Below the pieces are notes generated by a model. That model did not search any database. It saw only the letters and a program-made list of their open reading frames with translations, and had not been told where the DNA came from. 64,000 nucleotides of DNA from Marinilabiliales bacterium (GTDB lineage: Bacteria; Bacteroidota; Bacteroidia; Bacteroidales; PUMT01). The position numbers and the translations under genes are program-made. Below, piece after piece: positions 47,477 to 56,875 of this stretch (the first letter of the stretch is position 1; each line of letters begins with the position of its first letter). The stretch is from assembly GCA_007695015.1 (NCBI GenBank), contig REEN01000044.1, forward strand, positions 62,001-126,000, in the 5' to 3' direction.

Positions 47477-48796
47477 ATGGGCAAAGAGAAAAATGTAATA
47501 GCGGCCATTGATATCGGGACAACGAAAATTGTTTCGATTATTGGCAGGATAAACGATAAGAACAAACTTGACATACTGGGCTTCAGCAAGGCTGAGTCCC
47601 GTGGTGTCAAGCGGGGAACGGTTCTGAATATTGAAGACACGGTTAATGCCATCAAAAAAACCGTCGACGAGGTGAAGCAGCAGACAGGCATCGCTGTTTC
47701 GGAGGTATTTGTAGGTATAGCTGGACAGCATGTCAAAAGTATCAGGAACCGCGGTTATATCAACAGAGATTCATATGATCAGGAGATAACCCGGGAGGAC
47801 ATCCATGCCCTTGTTGATGACATGTTTAAGATTCCCATCGATGTGGGTGAGGAGATAATCCATGTGCTGCCGCAGAGCTTTATTGTCGATAATGAGCATG
47901 ACATAAAGAACCCTGTGGGCATGACCGGTAAACGCCTTGAGGCGAATTTCAATATTGTTATAGGCCAGCTTTCATCTGCCCGGAACATTGAAAAATGTGT
48001 CAGCCGGGTGGGCCTTAAGGTCAGGGAGCTGATCCTCGAACCGCTCGCTTCGGCCGAGGCTGTGCTTACGGAAGATGAAAAGGAGGCGGGTGTTGCCCTC
48101 ATTGATATAGGCGGGGGGACAACTGACCTGGCAGTTTACTATGACGGGATAATCAGGCACACGGCAGTGATCCCTTTCGGAGGCAACGTGGTTACCGAAG
48201 ATATTAAGCAGGGTTGCTCCATACTGATGCGGCAGGCAGAACTGCTGAAGATCCAGTTCGGATCGGCACTTGGTGATATAGCCCCCGATGACAAGCTGGT
48301 AACCATACCAGGTATCAGCGGCCGCGAACCGAAAGAGATATCCTTCAAGAATCTTGCCTATATAATTCAGAGCAGGATGGAGGAGATAATTGACGCTGCC
48401 TCGTTTGAAATCGAGAATTCCGGATTTTTCGACCAGCTCAGTGCCGGTATTGTGCTGACAGGCGGAGGGGCGCTGCTTACTCATTTATCACAGCTTGTCA
48501 AGTTCCGGACCGGACTTGATGTCAGGATCGGATCTCCTAATGAACATCTTGCAGGCGATCCTGATGACGAGATAAATCACCCGATGTACTCTACGGCAGT
48601 TGGCCTGATCCTTAAGGCTTATGAGCATATTGGAATTGAAGGCGAAGAGGTGGTTTACGGCACCGAAGAAGCGGCCGAAATACCTGAGGCGGGCCGGGTT
48701 TCGGAAAAGAAGCAGGCCAGGATCAAGCATAACCTTATTGATCAGCTCAAATCGACTATTACAAAGATATTTGAGGAAGACGATATAAAGATGTGA
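47477..48796 (+). CDS. ftsA: Division protein FtsA
   Basis: Actin-like ATPase that anchors FtsZ to the membrane. The 439-residue protein has the phosphate-1 loop AAIDIGTTKIVSIIG, SHS2-domain sequences around residues 80-165, GVALIDIGGGTTDLAVYYDG, the VVTEDIKQGC helix and TGGGALLTHLSQLVKFRTGLDVRIG. The tail ends in an amphipathic stretch (IDQLKSTITKIFEEDD), the membrane-targeting element. ftsZ starts 21 bp later. Confidence 0.97.
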   Translation: MGKEKNVIAAIDIGTTKIVSIIGRINDKNKLDILGFSKAESRGVKRGTVLNIEDTVNAIKKTVDEVKQQTGIAVSEVFVGIAGQHVKSIRNRGYINRDSYDQEITREDIHALVDDMFKIPIDVGEEIIHVLPQSFIVDNEHDIKNPVGMTGKRLEANFNIVIGQLSSARNIEKCVSRVGLKVRELILEPLASAEAVLTEDEKEAGVALIDIGGGTTDLAVYYDGIIRHTAVIPFGGNVVTEDIKQGCSILMRQAELLKIQFGSALGDIAPDDKLVTIPGISGREPKEISFKNLAYIIQSRMEEIIDAASFEIENSGFFDQLSAGIVLTGGGALLTHLSQLVKFRTGLDVRIGSPNEHLAGDPDDEINHPMYSTAVGLILKAYEHIGIEGEEVVYGTEEAAEIPEAGRVSEKKQARIKHNLIDQLKSTITKIFEEDDIKM

Positions 48797-48817
48797 TAAC
48801 TACTAAATATTATAGAT

Positions 48818-50293
48818 ATGTCGGAAATAATCAATTTTGACCTGCCGGTCGAGCACTCTTCCATTATAAAGGTGGTCGGGGTAGGTGGTGGTGGCAGTAA
48901 CGCTGTTAACCATATGTTCAGGATGGGGATCAAGGATGTTAATTTTGTTGTATGTAACACCGATTCCCAGGCTTTGCAGAACAGTGAGGTTCCAATCAGG
49001 ATACAGCTTGGCGAATCACTTACAGAGGGCCGTGGAGCAGGCAACAAACCTGAGATAGGTAAACAGGCAGCCATCGAGAACCTGGATGATGTGATTGAAG
49101 CCCTTTCAGGAAACACAAAAATGGTCTTCATCACTGCAGGTATGGGAGGTGGAACAGGTACCGGAGCAGCGCCTGTGATTGCAAGGGCAGCCAAAGAGAT
49201 GGGTCTTCTTACAGTTGCGATTGTTACCATCCCGTTCAGGTTCGAGGGCAAAGTAAGGATAAACCAGGCAATAGACGGTATAAACGAACTCAGGTCACAT
49301 GTAGATTCTCTTCTTGTCATAAACAATGAGAAACTTCGTGAGATATACGGGGATCTGAAGATCAGTGAAGCTTTTTCACGTGCCGACGATGTGCTGACAG
49401 GTGCTGCCAAGGGAATTGCCGAAATAATAACCGTTCATGGGCATGTGAACGTCGATTTTGCGGATGTTCAGACGGTAATGTTAAACAGCGGTGTCGCTAT
49501 ACTCGGCTCTGGAACAGCCGAGGGAGAAGGGCGCGCCATCAAGGCGATCCAGGCAGCCATATCCTCGCCTCTTCTCAATAACAATGATATACGTGGTGCA
49601 AGCAACATATTGCTTAATATTACATCGGGAACTGATGAAGTAAGTATGGATGAAGTAGGCGAGATCACCGATTTCGTTACTGCCGAGACCGAGGCAAGCA
49701 CCAATATTATCTGGGGCACCTGCTCTGAGGCATCACTTGGGCAAAAGATATCGGTCACCATAATAGCCACCGGTTTTGAAACCAATTCGATACCCGAGCT
49801 TTATTCGAGGGACAGGGGGGTGGAAAAGCTCAAACTGGCCGACTTTCCATCGCCCGACAAAGGTGCTGTAGTAGGCGGTTTCACTGTTAAGGAAAAGAGC
49901 AGGAAATCTCCCAATTCATTTGAGTTTGATAAATTGCAGAGGACCATTGAGTTCGATATAAAAGGCTCCGTTAAGGATCCGGGGGCGGCCGATGATGAAG
50001 GTCATGCGGCAGATGATCTGTCAGGTCTTTCAGGGATGAGGACCGGAGACAGGGCTTCAAGGCTAAAAGAGGCTGGCAGCCGGCTTAAGGAGAAAAACTA
50101 TTTGAATGTAAATGAAAAGGAGGAGATAGAAGAGCTTGAGCGGCAGCCGGCATTTGAAAGGAAAAAGATCAGTCTGAACTTTTCGAAGCGTTCTTCCGGC
50201 AATCCTGTAAGCCGGTATACACTTTCCGAGGATGGGGAAAACGGACCGAAATTCCGTGCCGACAACGGCTACCTGCATGACAACGTTGATTAA
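48818..50293 (+). CDS. ftsZ: Division GTPase FtsZ
   Basis: Tubulin-like GTPase that forms the Z-ring. The N-terminal GTPase domain is clear: VVGVGGGGSNAVNHM, NTDSQALQ, the signature MGGGTGTGAAPVIA, and the synergy-loop region FADVQTVMLNSGVAILGSG. After residue about 320 a long linker of mixed charge follows, ending in YLHDNVD. That tail is the usual Bacteroidota C-terminal peptide and differs from the DIPAFLRKQ type of Proteobacteria. The length of 491 is usual for the phylum. It is the last gene of the cluster. Confidence 0.98.
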   Translation: MSEIINFDLPVEHSSIIKVVGVGGGGSNAVNHMFRMGIKDVNFVVCNTDSQALQNSEVPIRIQLGESLTEGRGAGNKPEIGKQAAIENLDDVIEALSGNTKMVFITAGMGGGTGTGAAPVIARAAKEMGLLTVAIVTIPFRFEGKVRINQAIDGINELRSHVDSLLVINNEKLREIYGDLKISEAFSRADDVLTGAAKGIAEIITVHGHVNVDFADVQTVMLNSGVAILGSGTAEGEGRAIKAIQAAISSPLLNNNDIRGASNILLNITSGTDEVSMDEVGEITDFVTAETEASTNIIWGTCSEASLGQKISVTIIATGFETNSIPELYSRDRGVEKLKLADFPSPDKGAVVGGFTVKEKSRKSPNSFEFDKLQRTIEFDIKGSVKDPGAADDEGHAADDLSGLSGMRTGDRASRLKEAGSRLKEKNYLNVNEKEEIEELERQPAFERKKISLNFSKRSSGNPVSRYTLSEDGENGPKFRADNGYLHDNVD

Positions 50294-50300
50294 CGGCAGG

Positions 50301-50391
50301 CCGGGTAATAACTGAGGGCGTAAACATGCAGTTGATGAGGTTATTACCCTGTAATTGCTAAGATCATTACCCGGCGATTGCTGAAAGCAAT
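50301..50391. other. Competing hairpins between ftsZ and nadB
   Basis: A 10-bp inverted repeat, GGGTAATAAC (50303-50312) with GTTATTACCC (50340-50349), shares its left arm with a second pairing, CCGGGTAAT (50301-50309) with ATTACCCGG (50366-50374). The two are mutually exclusive. A third small stem, ATTGCT/AGCAAT, lies at 50377-50391. The 140-bp gap between convergent ftsZ and nadB holds nothing else. A bidirectional terminator is the simplest reading. Confidence 0.5.
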
Positions 50392-50433
50392 ATCCTCGGG
50401 ATAATGCCGGCTGTGGGGCAAGATGTTGCAGAT

Positions 50434-51999
50434 CTACCTCTTTATATAATGACAGCCCACCGAACGGGTATTGCGCAATGCTGCCGACACTATCAGCTGG
50501 GAGCTGACAACGGCATTGCGCAACTCAATTATCTGCCTGTTTATCTTCGCACTTTTATAGAACTTCATTATGCGATGGGCATAATATTCAAGGTCGGCCT
50601 CGGCCCGTGAGAGTCCCCGTACAGTCCTTATGATCCCGGCATAATTCCACATGGTAAGCTGGATGGCTCTCATATCCTGGTCTATGAGAAGGGGATCGAA
50701 CTCCTCTGCATTGGGTGGATTCTCCCAGTCGGGTATATTGTCAAATCTTTTTTTGTCTATTTTACCGCGTCCTGCCGAAATAGCCTCTGCAGTGGATTTT
50801 CCCCACAGAAGTCCCTCAAGCAGCGATGCAGAGGCAAGCCTGTTGGCTCCATGCAGTCCCGTACAGGTAACTTCACCCACTGCCCAGAGGTTCCTGAGTG
50901 ATGTCTTTCCGGCATTATTGGTCTTAATCCCGCCGCAGAAGTAGTGTGCCGCGGGTGTTATCGGGATGGGCTCCTTTGTTATGTCTATGCCTCCTTTCAG
51001 GCATGTCGAATAGATCTTTGAGAACCGTTTTTCGAGAGGGATGCTTCCGTTGTAATAGCCGGCGATATCAAGGAGCATATACTCCTTCCCGGTTTTGCAT
51101 ATCATGTCATAAACGGCTCTCGAAACCACATCACGTGGTGCGAGGTCTCCCATATCCGAATAAGACTTCATGAACTCTTTGCCTGAATGATCCTTTAGCC
51201 TGCCGCCTTCACCCCTGAGGGACTCCGATATCAGAAACCTTTTTATATCCTTGTGAAACAGGCATGTTGGGTGAAACTGCACAAACTCTGCATTTATGAT
51301 ATCGGCTCCTGCCCGGTATGCCATGCTTGTGCCGTCGCCGGTTGCAGCGACCGGATTTGTCGTATGGTAATAAAGGTTGCCGGTACCACCGGTAGCGAGG
51401 ATAACATTTTCGGCAAAAAATGTTTCGGTCTGACCGGTTTTGTTATTCAACGCATAGACCCCCATGACTTCTCCTTCGCGGTAAAGCTCCTGCGGATCCC
51501 GTGAGTGATGGTTGTTGGATATCAGGTCTATGGCTGTATAGCCTTTAAGGAATTTTACGCCGGTTTTGCCTGCATGAGTTATAAGTGAGTCCTCTATCTT
51601 ATCGCCGGTATGATCTTCATAATGGACAATTCGTCTTTTACTGTGGGCTGCTTCTTCGGTATAATCGATCTTTCCCTCTTCCGATCTGCTGAACTGAATT
51701 CCCACCTCACCGATCAGGAACTCAAAAACCAGGGGCGGGCCGTTCCTGACGAAGAAGTCGACAGCCTCAAGGTTGTTGTAGCCGGCTCCTGCCCTCAGGA
51801 GGTCGCTCCTTAACAGTGCGGCTGAATCATCATCGCATGATGCAATTATTCCCCCTTGTGCATAGTACGTGTTGGTTTCGCTGAGCCTCTCCTCCTTTGT
51901 CATGACAAGCACATTCAAACCTGCTTTCCTGAGATATATAGCACAGGTAAGTCCTGCCATACCCGATCCTACCACAACGGCATCATAATGGTGTCTCAT
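50434..51999 (-). CDS. nadB: L-aspartate oxidase NadB
   Basis: FAD enzyme oxidising L-aspartate to iminoaspartate, the first step of de novo NAD synthesis. The 521-residue protein has the dinucleotide-binding start AVVVGSGMAGLTCAIYLRKAGLNVLV, NTYYAQGGI, the substrate-site block HPTCLFH, ESLRGEGGRLKD and PAAHYFCGGIKTN, and LWAVGEVTCTGLHGANRLASASLLEG. The start overlaps nadC by four bases (ATGA), so the two are co-translated. nadA is not in the window. Confidence 0.96.
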   Translation of the reverse strand: MRHHYDAVVVGSGMAGLTCAIYLRKAGLNVLVMTKEERLSETNTYYAQGGIIASCDDDSAALLRSDLLRAGAGYNNLEAVDFFVRNGPPLVFEFLIGEVGIQFSRSEEGKIDYTEEAAHSKRRIVHYEDHTGDKIEDSLITHAGKTGVKFLKGYTAIDLISNNHHSRDPQELYREGEVMGVYALNNKTGQTETFFAENVILATGGTGNLYYHTTNPVAATGDGTSMAYRAGADIINAEFVQFHPTCLFHKDIKRFLISESLRGEGGRLKDHSGKEFMKSYSDMGDLAPRDVVSRAVYDMICKTGKEYMLLDIAGYYNGSIPLEKRFSKIYSTCLKGGIDITKEPIPITPAAHYFCGGIKTNNAGKTSLRNLWAVGEVTCTGLHGANRLASASLLEGLLWGKSTAEAISAGRGKIDKKRFDNIPDWENPPNAEEFDPLLIDQDMRAIQLTMWNYAGIIRTVRGLSRAEADLEYYAHRIMKFYKSAKINRQIIELRNAVVSSQLIVSAALRNTRSVGCHYIKR

Positions 52000-52829
52000 G
52001 GTTTCTTCTTTAAGCTGAAATCGAAGGCTTTTACCGATGAAGTGATGGTTCCGGCCGAGATGAAGGTAACACCCGTTGAAGCTGCCGCAGGAACCTTGCC
52101 GGGAGTCATATTCCCCGAAGCTTCTGTTTCACATCTGCCGCCGGTTAGCTTCACCGCTTCCTTCATCATTGCATTGGTCATGTTATCAAACATTATCCTG
52201 TCAACACCGCATTCAATTGCCTCTCTCACCTCTTCAAGATTCCTGGTCTCGACCTCAATCATGAACCTGCTTCCCCATTTTTCCCTGGCCTTGCTGACCG
52301 CATCTCTTATTCCTCCGGCGGCGTCAATGTGGTTGTCCTTTATCATTACCATATCGTAAAGGCCCATACGGTGGTTGCTGCCCCCGCCGCAGCGAACTGC
52401 GTATTTCTGCAGCTCCCTGAACCCGGGTATCGTCTTCCGTGTATCAAGTATAACCGCCCTGCCTCCTGTCTCTCTCACAAATTCAGATGTGCTGGTTGCT
52501 GTTGCCGATAGCAGGGATACAAAGTTTATGGCTGTACGCTCGGCCTTGAGAATTGAGCGTACGCTGCCCTGCAATCCTGCAACGACGTTTCCGGGGCCAA
52601 TGGGGTCACCGTCGCTGAAATAGCGGGCAATCGTAATATTCTTATCCACCCTGTTAATCACCTGTGCAAAAAGGTCCAGTCCGCACAGTATCCCTTTATC
52701 TTTTGACACCAGTACAAACTCATCTGTTTCGTCGACGAATATAGCACCTGAGGTGATATCGCCGTTGTCGCCAAGGTCCTCCTGCAAAGCGATATCGATA
52801 AGAATTCCGGTATTGGCAAATTCTGACAT
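51996..52829 (-). CDS. nadC: Quinolinate phosphoribosyltransferase NadC
   Basis: Converts quinolinate and PRPP to nicotinate mononucleotide. The 277-residue enzyme shows the opening LQEDLGDNGDITSGAI, ERTAINFVSLLSATAT, the catalytic ILDTRKTIPGFRELQKYAVRCGGGSNHRMGLYD, and KDNHIDAAGG. It is the first gene of a nadC-nadB pair, and it starts 37 bp downstream of the hairpin that terminates ppiD. Confidence 0.97.
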   Translation of the reverse strand: MSEFANTGILIDIALQEDLGDNGDITSGAIFVDETDEFVLVSKDKGILCGLDLFAQVINRVDKNITIARYFSDGDPIGPGNVVAGLQGSVRSILKAERTAINFVSLLSATATSTSEFVRETGGRAVILDTRKTIPGFRELQKYAVRCGGGSNHRMGLYDMVMIKDNHIDAAGGIRDAVSKAREKWGSRFMIEVETRNLEEVREAIECGVDRIMFDNMTNAMMKEAVKLTGGRCETEASGNMTPGKVPAAASTGVTFISAGTITSSVKAFDFSLKKKP

Positions 52830-52865
52830 GGTCCTGTGGTGATAATGGTTAGGTGCTGCTAAAGT

Positions 52866-52898
52866 AAAAAAAAAGCGGTTAAAACTTGTTTTAACCGC
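52866..52898 (-). terminator. Rho-independent terminator after ppiD (minus strand)
   Basis: A perfect 10-bp stem (52875-52884 with 52889-52898) over a 4-nt loop is followed, in the minus-strand direction, by nine T residues (52874-52866). It ends the transcript of the gene at 52924 and separates it from nadC. Confidence 0.9.
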
Positions 52899-52923
52899 AG
52901 GTATTAATGGTCAATCAGTAATA

Positions 52924-55026
52924 TTAAAAGAACTGATGCCTGTTATCCTTTACGTTGGCCTGCTCCCTTAGTGCCTCAAAAGCATCAAAATTGACCCTGG
53001 CTCTTTTACTGTTTGCAAGGTTCCGTCTTACCGCCTCAATATCCTTGTCTTCGGGAATATTTACAGCGGTCACCCTGAGAACGTATACCCCGTTTTCTCC
53101 CTGGACCGGACCTGAGATGGTGTTGGGCTCGGAATTCAGTGCTGTTGCAATCAACCGTGGCTCAATCCCTGCTCCCGGTACTGAAAAAGATGAAAAAAGG
53201 ATATTCCGTGCCTCTTCAACCTGAGTATTTAGTCCTGCTGCCAGCTCTTCAAGGTGAGTATCTTCAGATATCTTTTCCCTAAGACGCGAAGCGATGATCT
53301 CTCCTTTTCTTTCCCTGACAAGTATCGATTCAATCTCGCCGGCAACCTCCTCAAGGGGCTGGTATCCTTCCTGCCGGACCTTTGTAAGAGCTGCAATAAC
53401 AAATCTGTCGTCGATCTCCTTAATGGGCGATATCGAGTTTTCTCTCGCCTCAAAAGCCCATCTGACAAGTTCACGTGCCGGTTCGAGTCCGGGAATACTC
53501 CTGTCGCCAATCTGCACATTATTGGCCATCCTTAGCGCCATACCCTCCTCCTGGGCTCCTTCAACAAATTTATCATAGGTGTTGTACTGACCGGCGAAGC
53601 GGCTTGCCCTTGTAAATATTCTCTGGAAAGTTGCCGAGCTGGGCGTAACCTCCCGGGCAAGTGTGGCATACCTGACCTTTTTGGTTTCCCTTGCCCTGTC
53701 GGTAACCTGCACTATATGGAAACCGTGCTGGGTCTCTACCATAAAGTACTCGCCCCTGGTTGCTGAGAACACGGCGTTATTGAATTCAGGAATCATCATT
53801 CCATCAGTGAACCAGCCGAGGTTGCCACCCTCAAACCGGCTGCCGGGGTCATCGGAATACTGCAGGGCCATTATCTCAAAATCCTCCCCGCCCCGGGCCG
53901 CCTCCAAAAGACTGTCGGCCCTGTTCCGGGCCTGTTCAAAATCAAGCTGCTCTCCGGGTTGTATCAGTATGTGCCTGGCCCTGACCGAATCGGGCAGGAA
54001 ATTGATCTCAAGCAGCCGTGACAACATGTATACACCATCCTCATAATATGGTCCGTAAATCTCTCCCGGTTCGGCGTTCCATAAAAAGTCAGCTATGGTT
54101 TCGGGGAGTTCTTCATACCTGTAATTACGCTGATCGTAGGGTATGTCGGAGTTGAGATTTATGAACTGCCTGACTTCCTGGACCTCGGTAAACTCATCCT
54201 TCATATTTTCGATCCATTCCCTTGCCAGCAGGTCGTCCTCTTCCGAAGGTACAATGTCAAACGCAACATACTCCAGGTCTCTCGATGCGGTCTGCCTGAA
54301 ACTACTTCTGTTTTGCCGGTAGTACCGTCTTATATCTGATTCTGTGACATTTACAAGGCTGTCATGAACCGTATTGTAACGCTGAACAATGAACTCAAAA
54401 TCAACGCTCTTATTGTCCTCTTCCCACGACCGGCGAGCCTGAAGATCGGGTACATACAAACCTTTGCGAAGCAGATTGTTGTATTTGGCCATAGCCCGTT
54501 CCCTTACAATCTCCCTTTCGACATATATCCAGTAGGCGCGCTGCTGCCCGGTAGGATCCTGGTCCATTGTCCTAAGAAACCTGATGACTGCTGCCTGGTC
54601 GAATGCACCGGTTGAGGGGTCGGTAAAAAGCTGGCGGACGATAGGGTGAATGTTGGCTCCCTGAACCATATCGAACAGCTCTTCAGAACTGACTTCAAGT
54701 CCTATTCTCCCGTACTCCTCGTCCATGATGATTTCACGCAGCATAAGCTGCCAGGCTTCTTCCAGTATTTGTTCATTTGTTTCGGCATCCAGCGCGCTCT
54801 GACCGGTATTGAGCATGTATATTTCGGTCAGCTGGTCTACCTTTCGCTGGAAATTTTCGAAGGATATTGATTTTCCCGCAATTTCTGCAATTTCAAATTG
54901 CCTGTTAGTGAACAGGGATGGGCCCGAGCCCAGTATGTCTCCAAGGATGAAAGCGACCAGGGCAAGTCCGATTACCACGGTAACAAGTACTCCCGCACGG
55001 TTTCTGATTTTTTCGAGTGTAGCCAT
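52924..55026 (-). CDS. ppiD: Membrane-anchored peptidyl-prolyl isomerase, PpiD/SurA-like
   Basis: Periplasmic foldase tethered to the inner membrane. The 700-residue product has an N-terminal anchor (about 12-30, GVLVTVVIGLALVAFILGDIL), a SurA_N-like chaperone region (about 36-240) and a parvulin domain at about 349-455 (RARHILIQPGE, GGNLGWFTDGMMIPEFNNAVFSA, VETQHGFHIVQV). A further C-terminal region resembles a second, degenerate parvulin module. It likely helps outer-membrane proteins exit the Sec channel, matching the secG and lpt genes elsewhere. It precedes nadC, with a terminator between. Confidence 0.92.
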   Translation of the reverse strand: MATLEKIRNRAGVLVTVVIGLALVAFILGDILGSGPSLFTNRQFEIAEIAGKSISFENFQRKVDQLTEIYMLNTGQSALDAETNEQILEEAWQLMLREIIMDEEYGRIGLEVSSEELFDMVQGANIHPIVRQLFTDPSTGAFDQAAVIRFLRTMDQDPTGQQRAYWIYVEREIVRERAMAKYNNLLRKGLYVPDLQARRSWEEDNKSVDFEFIVQRYNTVHDSLVNVTESDIRRYYRQNRSSFRQTASRDLEYVAFDIVPSEEDDLLAREWIENMKDEFTEVQEVRQFINLNSDIPYDQRNYRYEELPETIADFLWNAEPGEIYGPYYEDGVYMLSRLLEINFLPDSVRARHILIQPGEQLDFEQARNRADSLLEAARGGEDFEIMALQYSDDPGSRFEGGNLGWFTDGMMIPEFNNAVFSATRGEYFMVETQHGFHIVQVTDRARETKKVRYATLAREVTPSSATFQRIFTRASRFAGQYNTYDKFVEGAQEEGMALRMANNVQIGDRSIPGLEPARELVRWAFEARENSISPIKEIDDRFVIAALTKVRQEGYQPLEEVAGEIESILVRERKGEIIASRLREKISEDTHLEELAAGLNTQVEEARNILFSSFSVPGAGIEPRLIATALNSEPNTISGPVQGENGVYVLRVTAVNIPEDKDIEAVRRNLANSKRARVNFDAFEALREQANVKDNRHQFF

Positions 55027-55134
55027 TTGATTGTTTCAGTATTATGTGTTTTCCCGTTTTTTTCGAGCTACGAAGATAATAATTTATAGAATTATAAAAC
55101 AGATAATGTGTGATTTTGGAGAACAAAACAGAAC

Positions 55135-55160
55135 AAAAAGAGCTGCTTTGTAAGGCAGCC
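55135..55160 (-). terminator. Terminator after the TPR protein gene (minus strand)
   Basis: The stem GCTGCTTT (55142-55149) with AAGGCAGC (55152-55159) has one G-T pair, and its innermost pairs probably open to enlarge the tiny loop. In the minus-strand direction it is followed by CTCTTTTTG. It lies 45-70 bp behind the stop of the gene at 55204. Confidence 0.6.
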
Positions 55161-55203
55161 CTTCATGTTATCTTCTTAACATCCCGTCAGGAAGCAATAA
55201 CTT

Positions 55204-56562
55204 CTACCTTCTTGCTCTTACCCGGGTGGATTCGTTTATCCAGCAGCCCACAGTATAGCTGTCGCCTTCCTGGTAGCCGTGGAAGAACAGGGTTTCGGTA
55301 TCAGGGAAGTAGATACTGTAAGTTTCAATCAACCTGTCGGCCTCTGCAGTTACCGATGAGTCAACCCTTTTTGCCTCATTGAACCTGTCAACAGCAACCC
55401 AGTATACCGTCCTGTTTTTGAAGTCGGCATCTTCCTCCCCGGCAAAGCAATTGTTTTCGGATGCATAAAGGCTGCCGATATGTATATGTGCGCGCCCCAG
55501 AGAAGGATTGTCATTCAGTGCACTACGGGCGTACTGACGGGAGAGCTGCTTGTCATTCTTCACCTGGTTGGCTATGATTGCAAGCTCCAGGTAATAGTTT
55601 GCACGCTGTTCCGGCACATCCTGCAGCTCAATTGCCTCCTGCAGGTATTTTATTACCATATCGTCGTTGTTTCTCGCTCTGTACATGGCAGACAGAGTGA
55701 TGGCGGACTGCGCAGAGGGGTCCAGAACATGCAGTTTTTCGGTGGTGGCCAGGTAGAGGTCACTGTCAGTACAGCCTGTACCGGAAAGCAGGTCATTAAC
55801 CTGGGTCAGGAGTTCAGCATCTTCGGGTGATGCATGAACCCTGTCAGCAAACAGTTCTATCAGGGCATCACAATCGGCGGCACCGCTGTTGGCAAAGAGG
55901 TCCTCAACCATATCCCGGGCTGGCACAAGCTGATTTCGCCCCGCATTGTCAATTGCATTGTTCAGAATATCCATCAGCCAGGTATAGGTCTCTATAACAT
56001 GTTCGCTGTCGACAAACCCGGCTGCATATTTTCCAACGGTTACAGTCATATAGGTTGCAATGACAGGATGGGAGGGATCATCACCCGAAAGCCTTATTGC
56101 TTCCTCAAGTGCATTATACCCAATCTCAGATTCTTCAATATTCCTGTTGTATCGGAAATAGAAAAGGCCCTTTCTGCCCATCACATTCGCAGGATCGCCG
56201 AAATTTTCACCTTCGTAGTACTTCATTCTTTTATCGAACATCATCATGGCAGTATCAAGGTATGCCTTTCTCTCCTCCTCGGTTTCGGCATTCTCGATCA
56301 TATGACCGAGTATGTCCCTCTCCGCCCATACGTAAATATTCCTGCTGGACATCGGGAACTCGTTTATGAGGATTCTCCAGAAGCGCATAGCATCATTATA
56401 GTTCTCATTCCTGTACCTGTCGCCATACATCGAAAGGTTTCTCAGGGCTCTGATACTGTCCTCCGGGGTCTCCCCAAACCTGCCCGGCTGTGCTAAAACG
56501 TCAGCCTGCCCGAGTATTGCCAACAGAAAAACCAGCACCCCTTTTATAAATAGATTTTTCAT
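55204..56562 (-). CDS. Exported TPR-type protein of unknown function
   Basis: A signal peptide (about 1-24, ending VLAQPG) is followed by about 380 residues of mostly helical, TPR-like repeats. Recognisable are SIRALRNLSMYGDRYRNENYNDAMRFWRILINEFP, AMMMFDKRMKYYEG, SAITLSAMYRARNNDDMVIKYLQEAIEL and YARSALNDNPSLGRAHIHIGSLYA. The C-terminus, YTVGCWINESTRVRARR, has a conserved look, and similar tails occur in other Bacteroidales TPR proteins. The cysteines at NNCFAG and CWINE could pair. The gene shares strand and spacing with ppiD, suggesting an envelope folding or assembly role, but this is inference. Confidence 0.75.
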   Translation of the reverse strand: MKNLFIKGVLVFLLAILGQADVLAQPGRFGETPEDSIRALRNLSMYGDRYRNENYNDAMRFWRILINEFPMSSRNIYVWAERDILGHMIENAETEEERKAYLDTAMMMFDKRMKYYEGENFGDPANVMGRKGLFYFRYNRNIEESEIGYNALEEAIRLSGDDPSHPVIATYMTVTVGKYAAGFVDSEHVIETYTWLMDILNNAIDNAGRNQLVPARDMVEDLFANSGAADCDALIELFADRVHASPEDAELLTQVNDLLSGTGCTDSDLYLATTEKLHVLDPSAQSAITLSAMYRARNNDDMVIKYLQEAIELQDVPEQRANYYLELAIIANQVKNDKQLSRQYARSALNDNPSLGRAHIHIGSLYASENNCFAGEEDADFKNRTVYWVAVDRFNEAKRVDSSVTAEADRLIETYSIYFPDTETLFFHGYQEGDSYTVGCWINESTRVRARR

Positions 56563-56875
56563 GGTTATTTATTATTGAGTTATAATTTCCGGAAAATCTG
56601 CGACAAATATAAAAACTTAATAAAAAAAAGATAAGGCTTCCGGCAATTTATATTAATTAAACAATATCCTGTCCTAATCCTGTTTAAAAGCATCAAAACC
56701 TGTGCCAAACACTCATAGATTTAGTTTTCAGGGGTTTTGGCCCAAGTATCTGACTTGAATGTATGAGGTTATTAAAATCAAATATAAAACTATTGCGTTA
56801 GTTTTCCAAGGATTGATGCATTTAACCAGATAACTCTTTTAGTATCCGCAGAGAGGAGTATGTATGTGACATAAT
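56563..56875 (-). other. 313-bp gene-free gap with a -7 box
   Basis: AT-rich and without a credible reading frame. On the minus strand a perfect -7 box TATATTTG lies at 56611-56604, about 42 bp before the TPR protein start, so it is the likely promoter for that gene; no -33 TTTG is seen at the standard distance. The part nearer to 56875 shows no hairpin, repeat or RNA signature that I can support. Confidence 0.4.
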
